A stretch of 9,061 nt of DNA from Candidatus Bathyarchaeota archaeon (GCA_030630585.1 DAOVMU010000049.1:1-9061); one strand, 5' to 3'. Numbered from the stretch's first letter, positions 1 to 6,599 are shown. The notes: generated from the sequence alone by a model not told the origin. A program made the numbers and translations.

Positions 1-1005
1 AACTATCACGTTGTGGATTGGGCTGTCTGCTCCAGCGTAATTGTTATCTCCTGACCAGCTAGTACGGATGTAATGCATACCCGCGATTTCTGAGAGCCAA
101 GTATACGCGAATCGCCCATTGAAATCCGTTGTGACAGTATCTAGAACGGTCCAAGGTGAGTTGTTCATTTTAATGTAGATGGTAACAGTTTTGTTCTGAA
201 AGGCTGGTGAGAGTTGCCCCGAAAGTGTAATTGTGCCTCCTTGAATAACATTCATGGATGAAATTGTTAATGATATTGTCGACTGTTTCAAAGTTTCATA
301 GCTTGAGGAAACCTGCCCTGAAACCCATTGATCAGAGTTTTCAAGGGTTATTACTTCCGGAGAAGCATGGTTTAAATCATCTGGGCATTCACCGACCCTC
401 CATCCGTTTTTCCAGTCATCTCCTGTGCATTCAGCAATATGATACTGAACATTATTGTACGTCACATAGTAGGCTTGACCTCTAACGTTATGTGGTGCAT
501 GTGAAAGGTGGACACCAACGTTCATATGGGCTTCACTTTCGTAGTATAGAAGGACAACGTCAAGCCCACCAGCTTTCATAATCGAACTTGCGATGTAGGA
601 AAAGAGATCACAGTCGCCCTTGTTTTCCACGATTGTTTCTACAGGATATTTTACTGGCAAAGTCTCTTCGTAAGGTATCTGATGCACAATCATCAGCACT
701 CCATTTGCAAAATCTTCATCATCCGTGTAAATTTCCCAGAGACTGTCTGCAATAGGCTGTAGGGCGTAGGGCGTAACGAACTTGGCGAAGTCATGGTTTG
801 AACTAAGCCTGTGGCTTTTTTCATGGTAATATTCATAAAGAAACTGCGAAACAACCACATTCAGCCTATAATGCATAGAACCGTGTGGGCTGTCTAGAAG
901 CTGATAAGACTGGCTGTGATTAGCAGATAGGCAATATGGAAACAGATAAGAAAATGTAAGCAAAACCGTTATTGCCACAAACGTTCGCGAAAGCTTTGGA
1001 TTCAT
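1..1005 (-). CDS. Secreted transglutaminase-like protein with Ig-like domain (C-terminus outside window)
   Basis: An unbroken frame of 335 codons runs from an ATG at 1005 off the left edge, so the C-terminus is missing. Residues 1-28 look like a signal peptide (basic start, hydrophobic core about 9-26), so the protein is probably exported. Residues 125-195 match the transglutaminase/protease core: Cys132 in GDCD, His160 in EAHMNVGV, and an acidic third position, probably Glu192 in YHIAEC, where Asp is usual. From about residue 245 to 335 there is a beta-rich Ig-like domain (GGTITLSGQL, then WSGDNNYAGA), typical of archaeal surface proteins. More repeats or a membrane anchor may follow beyond the window. 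The substrate cannot be told; such domains may be cysteine proteases, transglutaminases or inactive binders. A weak TATA-like ATAAAC at 1040-1035 lies about 30 nt upstream of the start, and no Shine-Dalgarno motif is seen. Confidence 0.82.
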   Translation of the reverse strand, partial: MNPKLSRTFVAITVLLTFSYLFPYCLSANHSQSYQLLDSPHGSMHYRLNVVVSQFLYEYYHEKSHRLSSNHDFAKFVTPYALQPIADSLWEIYTDDEDFANGVLMIVHQIPYEETLPVKYPVETIVENKGDCDLFSYIASSIMKAGGLDVVLLYYESEAHMNVGVHLSHAPHNVRGQAYYVTYNNVQYHIAECTGDDWKNGWRVGECPDDLNHASPEVITLENSDQWVSGQVSSSYETLKQSTISLTISSMNVIQGGTITLSGQLSPAFQNKTVTIYIKMNNSPWTVLDTVTTDFNGRFAYTWLSEIAGMHYIRTSWSGDNNYAGADSPIHNVIV

Positions 1006-1067
1006 CACGGCTCTGAAATGTTGTCGTACGCATGGTTTATGTTTCTTATGAACCGCTAATCAATAGC

Positions 1068-1074
1068 AAAAAAA
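1068..1074 (-). terminator. Possible U-tract terminator
   Basis: Seven A residues on the plus strand give a U7 tract in minus-strand transcripts. It lies about 120 nt past the stop of the CinA-like gene and before the start of the next minus-strand gene. Archaeal transcription often ends at U-tracts without a hairpin. This is the only such run in the gap, so the call is weak but plausible. Confidence 0.3.
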
Positions 1075-1195
1075 GTAGCTTGGGTGATTGCTCCAGACAC
1101 TTGAACTTGAATCATCATGCCTCCGTGTCAGCCTGCCCTAATCACAACTGCATAACTCCAATACTGGGCAAACAGAATTTTTTCTTTAACAATAG

Positions 1196-2014
1196 CTACT
1201 GTTTTTTCTTTTGAGGTTTGATTTTTCCACCGTTCTCTTGGACAAGTTCTGATAACTGGACTATTGCTTTTCCTAGGCGGTTCTTAGCGGTTTTTGAGTC
1301 TTTCGCCGCAGTTGAAAAGTGCATTTCTATGTCTTTTCCCCATCCTTTTGGATGGGACTTTATGTAAACGTCCGGATTATCATGCATCACTTGGTCAATT
1401 AATGGAGCTAAAGTTGATTCTATAATGCCACGCGAATAGATGCTTGTTTCAAAAAACACGGGGTCACCGGACTGATTCTTAAGCAGGAGGGCAACAGAGT
1501 CTTCAAAAATAGCCTTCATTTCCGGGGGGACGCCAGGCAACGCTATCAACACCGTTTCTTTCATATCTATTATTACACCTGGGGCTGTGCCAACGGGATT
1601 CGGTAGTGGCTCTGCTCCTTCTGGAAGTGTCCCCATTTTGACTCTTGGCGGTGTTAACTTAACCCTTTCCATTTTTCCCTCTCTAAAATAGGCTTCATAT
1701 TTTTCTCTAACCATTTTCAAAGCTTTTTCGTTAACTTTCAATTTTCGGTTCAGAGCTTTGGCTATTCCCTTCAAAGTTTTATCGTCAAAAGTTGGGCCTA
1801 ACCCTCCGGTTGTTACTATGAACTTTGTTCTTCTCTTTAGAGTTTCTCGCACAGCATCTGCAATTTCGTCAACATCGTCGCCTACAACTGTTATTCGTTT
1901 CACCATTATCCCGAAAGCGGTTGCACGTTTAGCTAGCCAATTTGCGTTTGTGTTCAATGTTTTGCCTATCAACAATTCATTGCCAACGCAGATTATTTCC
2001 ATTTGCTGGTTCAT
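1196..2014 (-). CDS. CinA N-domain (COG1058) protein, MoaB/Mog-like fold
   Basis: A 272-residue protein of the CinA N-terminal (COG1058, molybdopterin-binding-like) family. Diagnostic motifs are GNELLIGKTLNTNA near the start, TTGGLGPTFDD at 68-78, PNPVGTAPG at 138-146 and ALPGVPPEM at 158-166. Bacterial homologues of this domain have ADP-ribose pyrophosphatase activity, and bacterial CinA also carries a C-terminal NMN deamidase domain. That second domain is absent here, as is normal for archaeal stand-alone forms, so labels such as 'NMN deamidase' would be misleading. A cytosolic nucleotide hydrolase role is inferred, not shown. The frame is open to a TTG at 2029, but the ATG at 2014 is preferred because GGTG at 2023-2020 sits 5 nt upstream. 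A TATA-like CATAAAAAAG at 2069-2060 would give a leader of about 24 nt, so the gene may have its own promoter. The C-terminus ends in a lysine-rich tail. Confidence 0.88.
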   Translation of the reverse strand: MNQQMEIICVGNELLIGKTLNTNANWLAKRATAFGIMVKRITVVGDDVDEIADAVRETLKRRTKFIVTTGGLGPTFDDKTLKGIAKALNRKLKVNEKALKMVREKYEAYFREGKMERVKLTPPRVKMGTLPEGAEPLPNPVGTAPGVIIDMKETVLIALPGVPPEMKAIFEDSVALLLKNQSGDPVFFETSIYSRGIIESTLAPLIDQVMHDNPDVYIKSHPKGWGKDIEMHFSTAAKDSKTAKNRLGKAIVQLSELVQENGGKIKPQKKKQ

Positions 2015-2059
2015 TTCTTCACCTTTCAAGTTGGGACGTTACAAAATAATCAGTTCTGT

Positions 2060-2069
2060 CTTTTTTATG
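2060..2069 (-). promoter_or_regulatory. TATA-like box for the CinA-like gene
   Basis: The minus strand reads CATAAAAAAG here. A start about 27 nt downstream would fall near 2038, giving a short leader that contains the GGTG ribosome-binding site. A second AT-rich site near 2047 would start transcription at about 2020 and lose that site, so it is less likely. Confidence 0.35.
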
Positions 2070-2081
2070 CCATTTGCTGAT

Positions 2082-2100
2082 TCAGCGTTCAAAACGCTGA
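2082..2100. terminator. Perfect 8-bp hairpin between zinc-ribbon and CinA-like genes
   Basis: TCAGCGTT and AACGCTGA form a perfect 8-bp stem around a 3-nt loop. The stem can extend by a wobble and an A-T pair. It starts 9 nt past the stop of the zinc-ribbon gene and ends upstream of the likely cinA-like promoter. On the minus strand it is not followed by a U-tract, so it is not a textbook intrinsic terminator. It could instead protect the 3' end of the upstream mRNA or mark a processing site. Confidence 0.5.
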
Positions 2101-2108
2101 GTACATTG

Positions 2109-2315
2109 TTATTTTTTCTTGCCAAGCCACCATTTCAAGTATTCCTTTCTCCGCTTTTTCCTCTCATCGTCTCCAGACTCGAATGAAGGTCTTAATTTCT
2201 GTCTTAGCTCCATCAGTTCTTGACGAGTAACAGACAGTCCGCAGCTCTTGCACACGTAGCGTTTAGTCGCTGACATGTATTGCATTTCGCCACCACATTC
2301 TGGACAATAGGGCAT
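2109..2315 (-). CDS. Small zinc-ribbon protein, function unknown
   Basis: A 68-residue protein with two CxxC knuckles, CPEC (Cys4, Cys7) and CKSC (Cys22, Cys25). Their spacing is that of a single zinc ribbon, as in many archaeal nucleic-acid-binding and transcription-related proteins. The second half is highly charged, with a likely helix at 30-60 and a Lys/Arg-rich end (DERKKRRKEYLKWWLGKKK), which suggests binding to nucleic acid or the ribosome. I cannot assign a named family; it is too short for TFS/RPB9-type factors, which carry extra conserved acidic residues. ATG at 2315 starts the first knuckle almost at once, so no shorter start is possible. It has the same orientation as the PflX-like gene upstream (81-bp gap) and the CinA-like gene downstream, and could be co-transcribed with the former. 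Confidence 0.75.
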   Translation of the reverse strand: MPYCPECGGEMQYMSATKRYVCKSCGLSVTRQELMELRQKLRPSFESGDDERKKRRKEYLKWWLGKKK

Positions 2316-2396
2316 TTCAAATCACTTATTCCGTCTCTAGAATTGAACATGCTTCGAGAAATAGCTTTCGTTTATTTGTCTACTTCACTGATGAAT

Positions 2397-3488
2397 TCAC
2401 GTTATGAAATTTGTTAAATTTGATTCCTTGGCCAATTGAATAGCTCTCTTCTTTTCTTCTCTTGTTAGTCTCCTGTGCAGTTCTGGAACTTCGTAAGCTT
2501 GCCATTCTGGCCTGTACTGGAACATTATGTTAACTCTTGTTTCCGTGCCCAAGTTTTTAGCAATCCACTTCAAAATAGGTTTTGTGCAGCATTCTAGATG
2601 GTTAGGCAACACAAGTACGCGTATTATTAGTTCACCGTATTTCTTGGCTTCTAAATGGTTTCGTGTGCATGTTCCCCAGTAGTTTGGGGCGTCTGAAACT
2701 CTTTCACCGCATCCGTCTGATCCATACTTGAAGTCTAACAGGTAAACATCGATAAATCCCGCTAAGAGACGTGCTGTTTCCGGGCTGTAGTAACTGTTGG
2801 AGTTCCAAACAACTGGGATGTTTTTGTTGACATGTCTGAATGTTTCAAGCCATTGTTCCAGCCACGGTGTCGGTTCTCCACCAACTAAATTTGCGTTTCT
2901 GCACCCATTCATGCGTAATTGTTCAACTTCTTTTGCCATTGCTTCCGGAATGTAAACTTCACCCTTCTCTATCCATTGGGATATCATCCAGTTTTGGCAG
3001 TGGCGACAACGCATCGTGCAGCCTAATGTGAAAATCGTGCCTGAAGGAACGAGTTCAGGTTCTTCGCCCATATGCTCAAAAATGCTTGAAACTTTCATCT
3101 CAGTTCTGCATCTGCAATAGCCTAGTTCGCCTTGAACTCGGTTGACTCCACACTTTCGAATGCAGAAACGACAACTGGAGAGGATTCTTTTTGCGATTTC
3201 AATCTTGAGATCTAGATAAGATTTTTTTGGACTCGGCATGTTCAGTGAGTTTTTTTGGTGCGTGTCGATTTCTCTTTCAATGTTGTAGTATTTTTGTGTA
3301 AGTCTTGCATGCTTTTGCCAGAGTTCTTCTATGGAATTGTTTTCGCTGAATTCTGCTGGAAGCTTTTTGGCTATCACGAATTTTGCTGGTTTTTCATCTT
3401 GCATAACAGCAAAGTACCTGGCTAAGCTTGCTCGAGCTTTTTCATCTTTTAACACTGTTGCAGCGTCAGGTCGTAGGAACATCCACAT
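2397..3488 (-). CDS. PflX-like radical SAM protein (COG1313)
   Basis: A 363-residue radical SAM enzyme. Cys157, Cys161 and Cys164 form the CX3CX2C motif (GCTMRCRHC) that would hold the [4Fe-4S] cluster and S-adenosylmethionine. GGEPT at 203-207 is the usual SAM-contact segment, and LLDFKYG further on is typical of COG1313, annotated as pyruvate-formate-lyase-activating-like (PflX). Ahead of the core lies a cysteine group (Cys106, 109, 113, 125, 127) resembling the N-terminal Cys cluster of AmrS. Residues 1-95 are an extra charged region with no motif I recognise. The substrate is unknown, and no glycyl-radical enzyme is visible nearby, so an activase role is doubtful. ATG at 3488 is used; ATG at 3482 is an alternative. 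No clear Shine-Dalgarno motif precedes either. The neighbour upstream is the related AmrS, across a 242-bp gap. Confidence 0.87.
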   Translation of the reverse strand: MWMFLRPDAATVLKDEKARASLARYFAVMQDEKPAKFVIAKKLPAEFSENNSIEELWQKHARLTQKYYNIEREIDTHQKNSLNMPSPKKSYLDLKIEIAKRILSSCRFCIRKCGVNRVQGELGYCRCRTEMKVSSIFEHMGEEPELVPSGTIFTLGCTMRCRHCQNWMISQWIEKGEVYIPEAMAKEVEQLRMNGCRNANLVGGEPTPWLEQWLETFRHVNKNIPVVWNSNSYYSPETARLLAGFIDVYLLDFKYGSDGCGERVSDAPNYWGTCTRNHLEAKKYGELIIRVLVLPNHLECCTKPILKWIAKNLGTETRVNIMFQYRPEWQAYEVPELHRRLTREEKKRAIQLAKESNLTNFIT

Positions 3489-3694
3489 GTCTAATTCAAT
3501 AGTACATAGAGCAGAACACCAATTTATGTGGTGAGCTTCTGGATTTGAACAGGTGAAGCCTTACTTGCAGAACGAATTAACCGGAGCTCGAAGGAAAGGG
3601 CATTAAGTTCCATGAGTAAATGGTTTCATAACTCTTTTTCCTATAAGAGGAAAGGATTTTCCAGATTTGTGTCAAGCCTTAATAGGTAGTCGTG

Positions 3695-3720
3695 AAAAGA
3701 GCATTCGCCTATTGAGGGCG
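3695..3720 (-). terminator. Possible terminator after amrS
   Basis: On the minus strand, 10 nt past the amrS stop, CGCC (3720-3717) and GGCG (3709-3706) can pair around a 7-nt loop. A U4 stretch (3698-3695) follows shortly after. The stem is short, so the call is tentative. It would separate amrS from the PflX-like gene. Confidence 0.35.
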
Positions 3721-3730
3721 TTCCCCAAGT

Positions 3731-4786
3731 TTAAAACAGAGCATATGGGTAGGCGTATCCGCTTGTATGTAATTTGCCTTCAATTGGGATTTCTTGTCCG
3801 CATGCTGGGCAACGCATATCCTTGGTTAAATTCCATCTTGTTATTTCAAAGCTGAAACGTTTAATCAGTAATTCGTTGCAGTTTGGACAATACGTGTTTT
3901 CGTATGGGTGTCCTGGCACGTTTCCTACATAAACATAGTTTAATCCTGTTTCCTTCACGGCGGTATATGCTTTCTCCAAAGTTTCAATTGACGTAGATGG
4001 AATCGTTGTCAGTTGGTAGCCTGGATGGAAACGCAACAAGTGAAAAGGAGTGTTTTTGTCAAGTGCATGTCCTATCCAAGCTGCAAGCTCCTTTAACCTC
4101 TCAAGCGAGTCCCCTTTTTTCGGTACAATTAAATTCGTGATTTCTATGTGAATGTCTTTTCTTTTCATTTCCTTTAAAGACGCGTATATTGGCTCAACTG
4201 TTGGAACAGCTGAAAAATCTCTGTAGAAATCTGGGTCTCCCCCACCTTTGAAATCCACTGTTGCTGCATCCAGATAAGGTGCAATGGTTTCCACCGCTTC
4301 CGTTGTCATGTAACCGTTTGTTACGAACGTGTTGAAGAATCCCACTTTATGTGCTAGCTTGGCAGTGTCGTAGGCGTACTCAAAAAATATCGTTGGCTCC
4401 GTATAGGTGTAGCTTATTCCTTGACAGCCATTATCCTTTGCGGCTTTGACAACCTCCTCTGGTGGGAAATGTCTGCCCACTATCTTCTTCTCTTGGCTTA
4501 TCATCCAGTTGTCGCAGAACTGACAGCGGAAGTTGCAGCCAATTGTGGCAATGGACATGACCAATGCTCCAGGATTAAAATGTGAAAGCGGCTTCTTCCC
4601 TATAGGATCTACACCTGCAGATATTGCCTTGGCGTAAACAAGAGAATGAAGTTTTCCACCCTCATTTTTTCTCACTAAACAGAAGCCTGTTCCCCCATCA
4701 TTTATGATGCATCTTCTGGCGCATAGGTTACATTTAACTTTCTTACTTTCTATTGTTTCATAAAGGATGGCTTCACGGAGCGACAT
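3731..4786 (-). CDS. amrS: AmmeMemoRadiSam system radical SAM enzyme AmrS
   Basis: A 351-residue protein matching the AmrS family (COG1180, often called PflA-like) along its whole length. An N-terminal four-cysteine group (Cys19, 22, 26, 36) comes first. The radical SAM motif GCNFRCQFC follows (Cys84, 88, 91), then TYTEPT at 127-132, VDFKGG near 177-182, and LLRFHPGYQL at 250-259. At the C-terminus is a zinc ribbon of Cys300, 303, 326 and 329. AmrS normally travels with AMMECR1 (AmrA) and Memo (AmrB) proteins. Neither gene is in this window, and the reaction of the trio is not established. The ATG at 4786 has GGGAAGGG ending 5 nt upstream, a good ribosome-binding site. The RHH/V4R-like regulator gene ends 47 bp upstream in the same direction, so the two may share a transcript. 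'Pyruvate-formate-lyase activating enzyme' should not be taken literally here. Confidence 0.92.
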   Translation of the reverse strand: MSLREAILYETIESKKVKCNLCARRCIINDGGTGFCLVRKNEGGKLHSLVYAKAISAGVDPIGKKPLSHFNPGALVMSIATIGCNFRCQFCDNWMISQEKKIVGRHFPPEEVVKAAKDNGCQGISYTYTEPTIFFEYAYDTAKLAHKVGFFNTFVTNGYMTTEAVETIAPYLDAATVDFKGGGDPDFYRDFSAVPTVEPIYASLKEMKRKDIHIEITNLIVPKKGDSLERLKELAAWIGHALDKNTPFHLLRFHPGYQLTTIPSTSIETLEKAYTAVKETGLNYVYVGNVPGHPYENTYCPNCNELLIKRFSFEITRWNLTKDMRCPACGQEIPIEGKLHTSGYAYPYALF

Positions 4787-4833
4787 CTAAACCCTTCCCG
4801 CTGTGTACATCTTTTACCTTCGAAGTATATGAC

Positions 4834-5427
4834 TCATTTGTTTACTGGTGAATCCGCTTTTTCTCTGATTTCAAAAACAAAAGGTGGCGTTGAGGTTTTT
4901 GTTTCCAATTCGGTTCCAAGTAAGCCCTCTAAAAAGCCAGCCCAAATCTCGGAGTGACTGATAAACGGGGCTTTCACAAGGACATATTTGTCTTTTACGT
5001 AAAAGTCTCCGAAACCTTGAATCCTTAAGCGTTTAAAAACTTCTTGCCATTTTCCGCGATTCACCGTTTCGATGCCGAGTGTTGCCTCCATAGAAATCTT
5101 TCCGGCTTCACCCATCTCTCTTCCGATTTCGCGGTGTTTTTCCTTTGCAACATGCTGAATGAGGACATTGATTAATTCTACGTTTACGAACGCTATGCGG
5201 CTTATACCGCAATAATATTCGCCAGGGAAACGCCAATCATAAATCATCATGCTTCTGTAAACGTCAAGCATTTTGGAAATTAAAGGTTTGATGCCTGGCT
5301 CCTTTCCCTCCCGAATCAGAGAGTCTATGAATTCACGTTCCTCTTTCTCCAGGATTATAGTCGTTCTTCTAACTACTTTCTTATCTTTCTTTAACAGTTC
5401 TTCTATTCTCTTGTTGTTTTCTTGCAT
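4834..5427 (-). CDS. Probable transcriptional regulator: RHH N-domain plus V4R-like C-domain
   Basis: A 197-residue protein, tentatively read as a sensor-repressor. Residues 19-60 look like a ribbon-helix-helix DNA-binding unit: a short basic strand (VRRTTIIL), helix 27-41, the turn GKEPG, then a second helix to about 60. Residues 95-189 resemble the V4R small-molecule-binding fold: EIGREMGEAG, then GFGDFYV, then WAGFLEGLLG and a final beta strand (FVFEIRE). The cysteines that many V4R domains carry near the C-terminus are missing, so any ligand is probably not bound through a metal. The frame is also open to an ATG at 5448, but the strong TATA box at 5451-5459 lies 27 nt upstream of the ATG at 5427. 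A transcript from it would be leaderless and would exclude the 5448 codon. The gene lies 47 bp upstream of amrS, and inverted repeats upstream of the TATA box fit autoregulation. Confidence 0.7.
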   Translation of the reverse strand: MQENNKRIEELLKKDKKVVRRTTIILEKEEREFIDSLIREGKEPGIKPLISKMLDVYRSMMIYDWRFPGEYYCGISRIAFVNVELINVLIQHVAKEKHREIGREMGEAGKISMEATLGIETVNRGKWQEVFKRLRIQGFGDFYVKDKYVLVKAPFISHSEIWAGFLEGLLGTELETKTSTPPFVFEIREKADSPVNK

Positions 5428-5450
5428 AACTACTATATCTGCCAACATAT

Positions 5451-5464
5451 CTTATATGCTTTGC
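5451..5464 (-). promoter_or_regulatory. TATA box with BRE-like element, RHH/V4R-like gene
   Basis: The minus strand reads GCAAAGCATATAAG, a purine-containing BRE-like stretch followed by a near-consensus archaeal TATA box. The centre of the TATA element (about 5454) is 27 nt from the A of the ATG at 5427. That spacing predicts a leaderless mRNA and fixes the start codon. Confidence 0.65.
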
Positions 5465-5471
5465 TAACCCA

Positions 5472-5484
5472 CAGTTAACAACTG
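5472..5484. repeat. Inverted repeat, possible operator
   Basis: CAGTT and AACTG are perfect inverted copies separated by 3 nt (AAC). The site lies about 8 nt upstream of the BRE/TATA element of the RHH/V4R-like gene. RHH proteins bind such paired half-sites, so it is a candidate autoregulatory operator. It is short enough to occur by chance. Confidence 0.35.
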
Positions 5485-5551
5485 AAGATTTTAATACGGT
5501 ACTGAGCATTCTGAAAATGTTGAAAAAGAATTGCGCTAATATCAGAAGATA

Positions 5552-5566
5552 ATACATCTTATGTAT
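5552..5566. repeat. Inverted repeat ATACAT-CTT-ATGTAT
   Basis: A perfect 6-bp inverted repeat with a 3-nt spacer sits in the gap between the membrane-protein gene and the regulator gene. It has the same 3-nt spacer as the repeat at 5472-5484 but a different half-site. It could be a second regulator-binding site or a weak RNA hairpin at the 3' end of the upstream gene, whose stop is about 15 nt away. Confidence 0.35.
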
Positions 5567-5581
5567 CCGGGTCACAAATTG

Positions 5582-5818
5582 TTAGGAAATAATCTTCTTC
5601 TTAATCAGGTACAATATCAGCGCTAACCCTGCTACGAAAGAAACAATTCCGGAAGCCATTGAAACAAAAAAATCAATCTTCAGGATGTTTGTAAGCACAT
5701 AAACCATGTAAGTTGGTCCGGCAAACGTTAAGAAAGCTGCCAACACTGTTAAGAATATTTTCCAGAATTTTGAACTCATATCCAATCTAGTGGATATTCC
5801 CCCTTTTTCCTTATTCAT
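5582..5818 (-). CDS. Small two-helix membrane protein, function unknown
   Basis: A 78-residue protein from the ATG at 5818. After a short hydrophilic, basic N-terminus come two hydrophobic segments, roughly residues 19-43 (FWKIFLTVLAAFLTFAGPTY and on) and 49-73, and then a Lys-rich tail (IKKKIIS). The pattern predicts a membrane hairpin with both ends in the cytosol. I do not recognise a family. The frame extends to a TTG at 5833, which would add five residues, but ATG is preferred. Two TATA-like stretches precede it: TTATAAG, overlapping the end of the PAC2 gene, and TTTTAAG at 5856-5850. Either could serve this gene, or it may be co-transcribed with the PAC2 gene 51 bp upstream. No ligand or enzyme motif is visible. 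Confidence 0.7.
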   Translation of the reverse strand: MNKEKGGISTRLDMSSKFWKIFLTVLAAFLTFAGPTYMVYVLTNILKIDFFVSMASGIVSFVAGLALILYLIKKKIIS

Positions 5819-5869
5819 GCTTCCACATTCCAACCCTTTTCGGGATGTTCTTAAAATAAAGGTTTTCTC

Positions 5870-6514
5870 TTATAACCCTTCCTTCACCTCATTACCTAAA
5901 GCTTTCATTAAGAACTTGAAGACTGAAAAGCCCGCTCCACGGTCCGTACTAAAACCGGTTGTTGTTCCTAACAAACACAAGCCTTCTAGACTGCGTTCCT
6001 TTGCAAGCCCCAGCATTAATCCGGTGGCTCCTACAATTTGACCCTTGCTGTAGATTACAGCTCCTTTTTCCATGAATTCCGTAGCAAGCCTAGGAGAAGT
6101 CGCAGCCACATAGACTTGAGTTTTGTTTTCCGATATAGGAACCCCTCCTATCGTGATAATAAAACTGCAGCCATGTTTTTCCACAAAGTCCAGTATTTCA
6201 CTGCACAGCTCGTAGTGTGCAACAACATCATCGAGAGATGGTTGTGTGTCACCAGTCATTATCACAAAATCATTTTTCTCCATGGGCGCAGCATAAAACT
6301 CATATCGCGGCAAACGGCAAATCCCGTTGGAATTAACTGAAACATAGTCTAGAAAAGAAGGCGAATACAACTCTGCAAAAGGCTTTGCCCCACAAAACTT
6401 TATCAAAAGATAGGCTGCAATCTTTCCAACATTCCCAAAGCCTGGAAGACCCTGCACAAAAATCGGATTCTCAAGAACAGGAGGGAGTATCTGATGGAAA
6501 TAGGGTTTATCCAT
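5870..6514 (-). CDS. PAC2 family protein (proteasome assembly chaperone-like)
   Basis: A 214-residue PAC2-family protein (COG2047-like). The N-terminal signature is PIFVQGLPGFGNVGKIAAYL at 17-36. The C-terminal glycine-rich segment at 158-190 includes GQIVGATGLMLGLA and LLGTTTGFSTD, followed by FKFLMKALG. The central part (DFVIMTGDTQP, then ITIGGVP) gives alternating strands of a phosphorylase-like Rossmann-type core. Eukaryotic relatives (PAC1/PAC2) help assemble the 20S proteasome. The archaeal proteins are usually annotated by this similarity, but direct evidence for this subgroup is thin. Length is near the usual archaeal size, so it looks complete. The ATG at 6514 has no Shine-Dalgarno motif, and an AT-rich ACTTATC about 23 nt upstream would fit leaderless expression. 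It is the first gene of the minus-strand run to its left. Confidence 0.87.
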   Translation of the reverse strand: MDKPYFHQILPPVLENPIFVQGLPGFGNVGKIAAYLLIKFCGAKPFAELYSPSFLDYVSVNSNGICRLPRYEFYAAPMEKNDFVIMTGDTQPSLDDVVAHYELCSEILDFVEKHGCSFIITIGGVPISENKTQVYVAATSPRLATEFMEKGAVIYSKGQIVGATGLMLGLAKERSLEGLCLLGTTTGFSTDRGAGFSVFKFLMKALGNEVKEGL

Positions 6515-6599
6515 TTGAACAACACCGAGATCGATAAGTAATGAGTAATACTAAAATGTTTCACTAAAAAATCTGATAGGGGCGAGCAATGCTCATAAA

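Noticed and set aside
1032..1214. 60-residue plus-strand open frame
   Set aside because: No domain, no ribosome-binding site, low-complexity Phe-rich end, and it overlaps the 3' end of the CinA-like gene antisense.
1758..2186. 142-residue plus-strand open frame
   Set aside because: It lies antisense across the well-supported CinA-like and zinc-ribbon genes and shows no protein family signal.
3637..3653. Hairpin TTTCCT-ATAAG-AGGAAA in the gap between the radical SAM genes
   Set aside because: The A/T-rich 6-bp stem overlaps an alternative pairing, no U-tract follows on the minus strand, and purine-rich runs make it likely by chance.
5381..5575. 64-residue minus-strand frame upstream of the RHH/V4R-like gene
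   Set aside because: It overlaps the start of the regulator in another frame, spans the regulator's TATA box and inverted repeats, and has no recognisable features.
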